NCBI GenBank assembly: GCA_024036415.1
Contig: JAMWET010001275.1
Span: 1-64,000 of the forward strand
Length of the DNA: 64,000 nt
Origin: Prochilodus magdalenae
Taxonomy: Eukaryota > Chordata > Actinopteri > Characiformes > Prochilodontidae
Direction of reading: 5' to 3'
Part shown: positions 62,815 to 64,000 of the stretch, in pieces
Numbering within the stretch: the first letter of the stretch is position 1
How the letters are laid out: the number at the start of each line of letters is the position of its first letter
Position numbers and translations under genes: made by a program
The notes under the pieces: generated by a model
Seen by the model: the letters and a program-made list of their open reading frames with translations, nothing else
What the model was told of the DNA's origin: nothing
Databases searched by the model: none

Positions 62815-64000
62815 GTGAGTACAGAGCGAACTGAATAACCGTCACCGTGACCACTTTCTCGGGTAGCCTGTCCGTGAGTGGTGACCAGCTGCATGTTTTC
62901 GTCTCTAATGAATGGAGTCGTTCGTCTCCATGTCTGCCAGCCTCCCGGTGAGGGTGGTGTTTTGTTTTTAAAGCCCCCTAAGGTCTCCCCCCACCTCCTC
63001 CCGTTTACAACCTGGGATTAAAGAATACTGTTAATACCAGATAGGAACTAGAAGCTAGGAAGCGCGTTTGTCATTGATTTGAGAGACCATGAATTCAGAC
63101 TGGTTTTCACGCGCCGTATCTAAGGCAACAGGAATCCTCCAACCCACACACACACACGTACAAGTTTGTATTCCTGTCTTTGTGGGGCTCATGCATTACT
63201 TTATGTACATGTGCTGTGCTCCACCTAATTCACCTCTAAGCTTGACCTCAGCAACCACATTATGTGGCTCTTTTACTCTTTCAACAAAAACTCCATTTTC
63301 CTGCTTGTTTTTTTTTTGGTGTATAAAATCTTTTATCCTCATGGGGAGCATCCACATGTCCTAGGGGATGTAAAGATGCTCCCCATCCATATGTCCACTT
63401 AAGGGCATTCGGTCCCTGCAAGGTTTGAAATACATGGCCGTAGACACATACACACACCTGAAGCTCTTAATGTCTTTGCAACTGAACTTCCTCGTCACTG
63501 CCTGCTTCACGAAGTCGCCTATAAATAACACCCCCCTTTGTCCGATATCTTATTTTGCTAAATTTTTTTTGGAAACGTGTGGAAACAGTGTGATGTGTTG
63601 CATGACCACACAACAACCTTGTAAACCTTGTTGTGTGGGAGATGCTCAAATAACGAGGACCAGGCTTTATGACTGGACTTTCTAGACAACAGCGTGTGTC
63701 TTTTCAGTCATGTAAGGTTAAAGAACAAACAATCAGAAACCCATGACTAGTTTGACAATTCTTTGACCATCTAATCGTTCTAATTGCTCTCATTACCCAG
63801 AGCAGATGTATACTATTTTTGCCAAAAAACACCAAATCCAGGTGTGCCATGTGTGCTGTTATGGAGAATAAGAGCTTTATGATAAATTTATAAAGATAAA
63901 TAAAATGACCTGGAAGTTGTTGCAAAAAACAAACAAGCTTTCTCCGTTTTGTGTGAGGGAATGGACCTTTTTATGATAGACCCCTTTTAAGGTGGAGAAA
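62815..64000 (+). other. start of intron 1 of the probable rapgef5 gene
   Basis: Begins GTGAGTAC and continues past the window end. No second exon was seen. The last bases (CCTTTTAAGGTGGA, about 63,983-63,996) resemble one end of the MITE-like family at 11,785. Confidence 0.5.

Noticed and set aside
62109..62894. Several long minus-strand frames over the CpG island as genes
   Set aside because: High GC lowers stop frequency. They are antisense to the promoter and first exon, and none resembles a known protein.

Overview
The window looks like nuclear DNA of a teleost fish, probably an otophysan (characin, catfish, knifefish or carp group). The evidence is intron-split vertebrate genes, a tRNA-type SINE and L2-type LINE that share a 3' tail, Tc1/mariner and foldback DNA elements of the kind common in these fishes, and many long microsatellites. 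Three genes can be supported: tomm7 (+, about 14.35-28.28 kb), il6 (-, about 28.88-32.40 kb) and the first exon of a gene at 62.66 kb (+) that is best explained as rapgef5. This order and these orientations match the mammalian TOMM7-IL6-RAPGEF5 neighbourhood. The three identifications therefore support one another.

Layout. 1-3.15 kb: unassigned sequence with a 1-kb pyrimidine-rich stretch. 3.15-23.03 kb: a giant inverted repeat with two arms of about 10 kb and a 16-bp spacer at 13,275-13,290. Each arm holds a copy of tomm7 exon 1, a 2.8-2.9 kb unclassified repeat element and shared intronic sequence. The arms differ by scattered 1-2 base indels and substitutions, and both copies of the tomm7 exon are frame-broken in different ways. 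This looks more like unpolished long-read error or a fold-back assembly artefact than evolutionary divergence. 23-28.3 kb: good-quality sequence with tomm7 exons 2 and 3. 28.6-32.5 kb: complete five-exon il6, with an AU-rich 3' UTR, a TATA box and a kappaB-like site. tomm7 and il6 run tail to tail, and their poly(A) signals sit 2 bp apart on opposite strands.

32.5-62.1 kb: intergenic, full of repeats. These are two copies of an L2-type LINE, foldback elements, a Tc1/mariner element interrupted by a jockey/CR1-type LINE, a solo LTR with a perfect 5-bp target duplication, a 4.1-kb array of a 39-bp minisatellite with a 468-bp higher-order repeat, a SINE and several microsatellites. 62.1-62.8 kb: a GC-rich promoter and the first exon of the probable rapgef5 gene, whose intron 1 runs off the window.

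The most notable points are the inverted repeat and what it does to tomm7, the compact convergent tomm7/il6 3' ends, and the minisatellite, which is open in three reading frames but is unlikely to be a gene. I found no bacterial-type system, CRISPR array, tRNA or rRNA gene.
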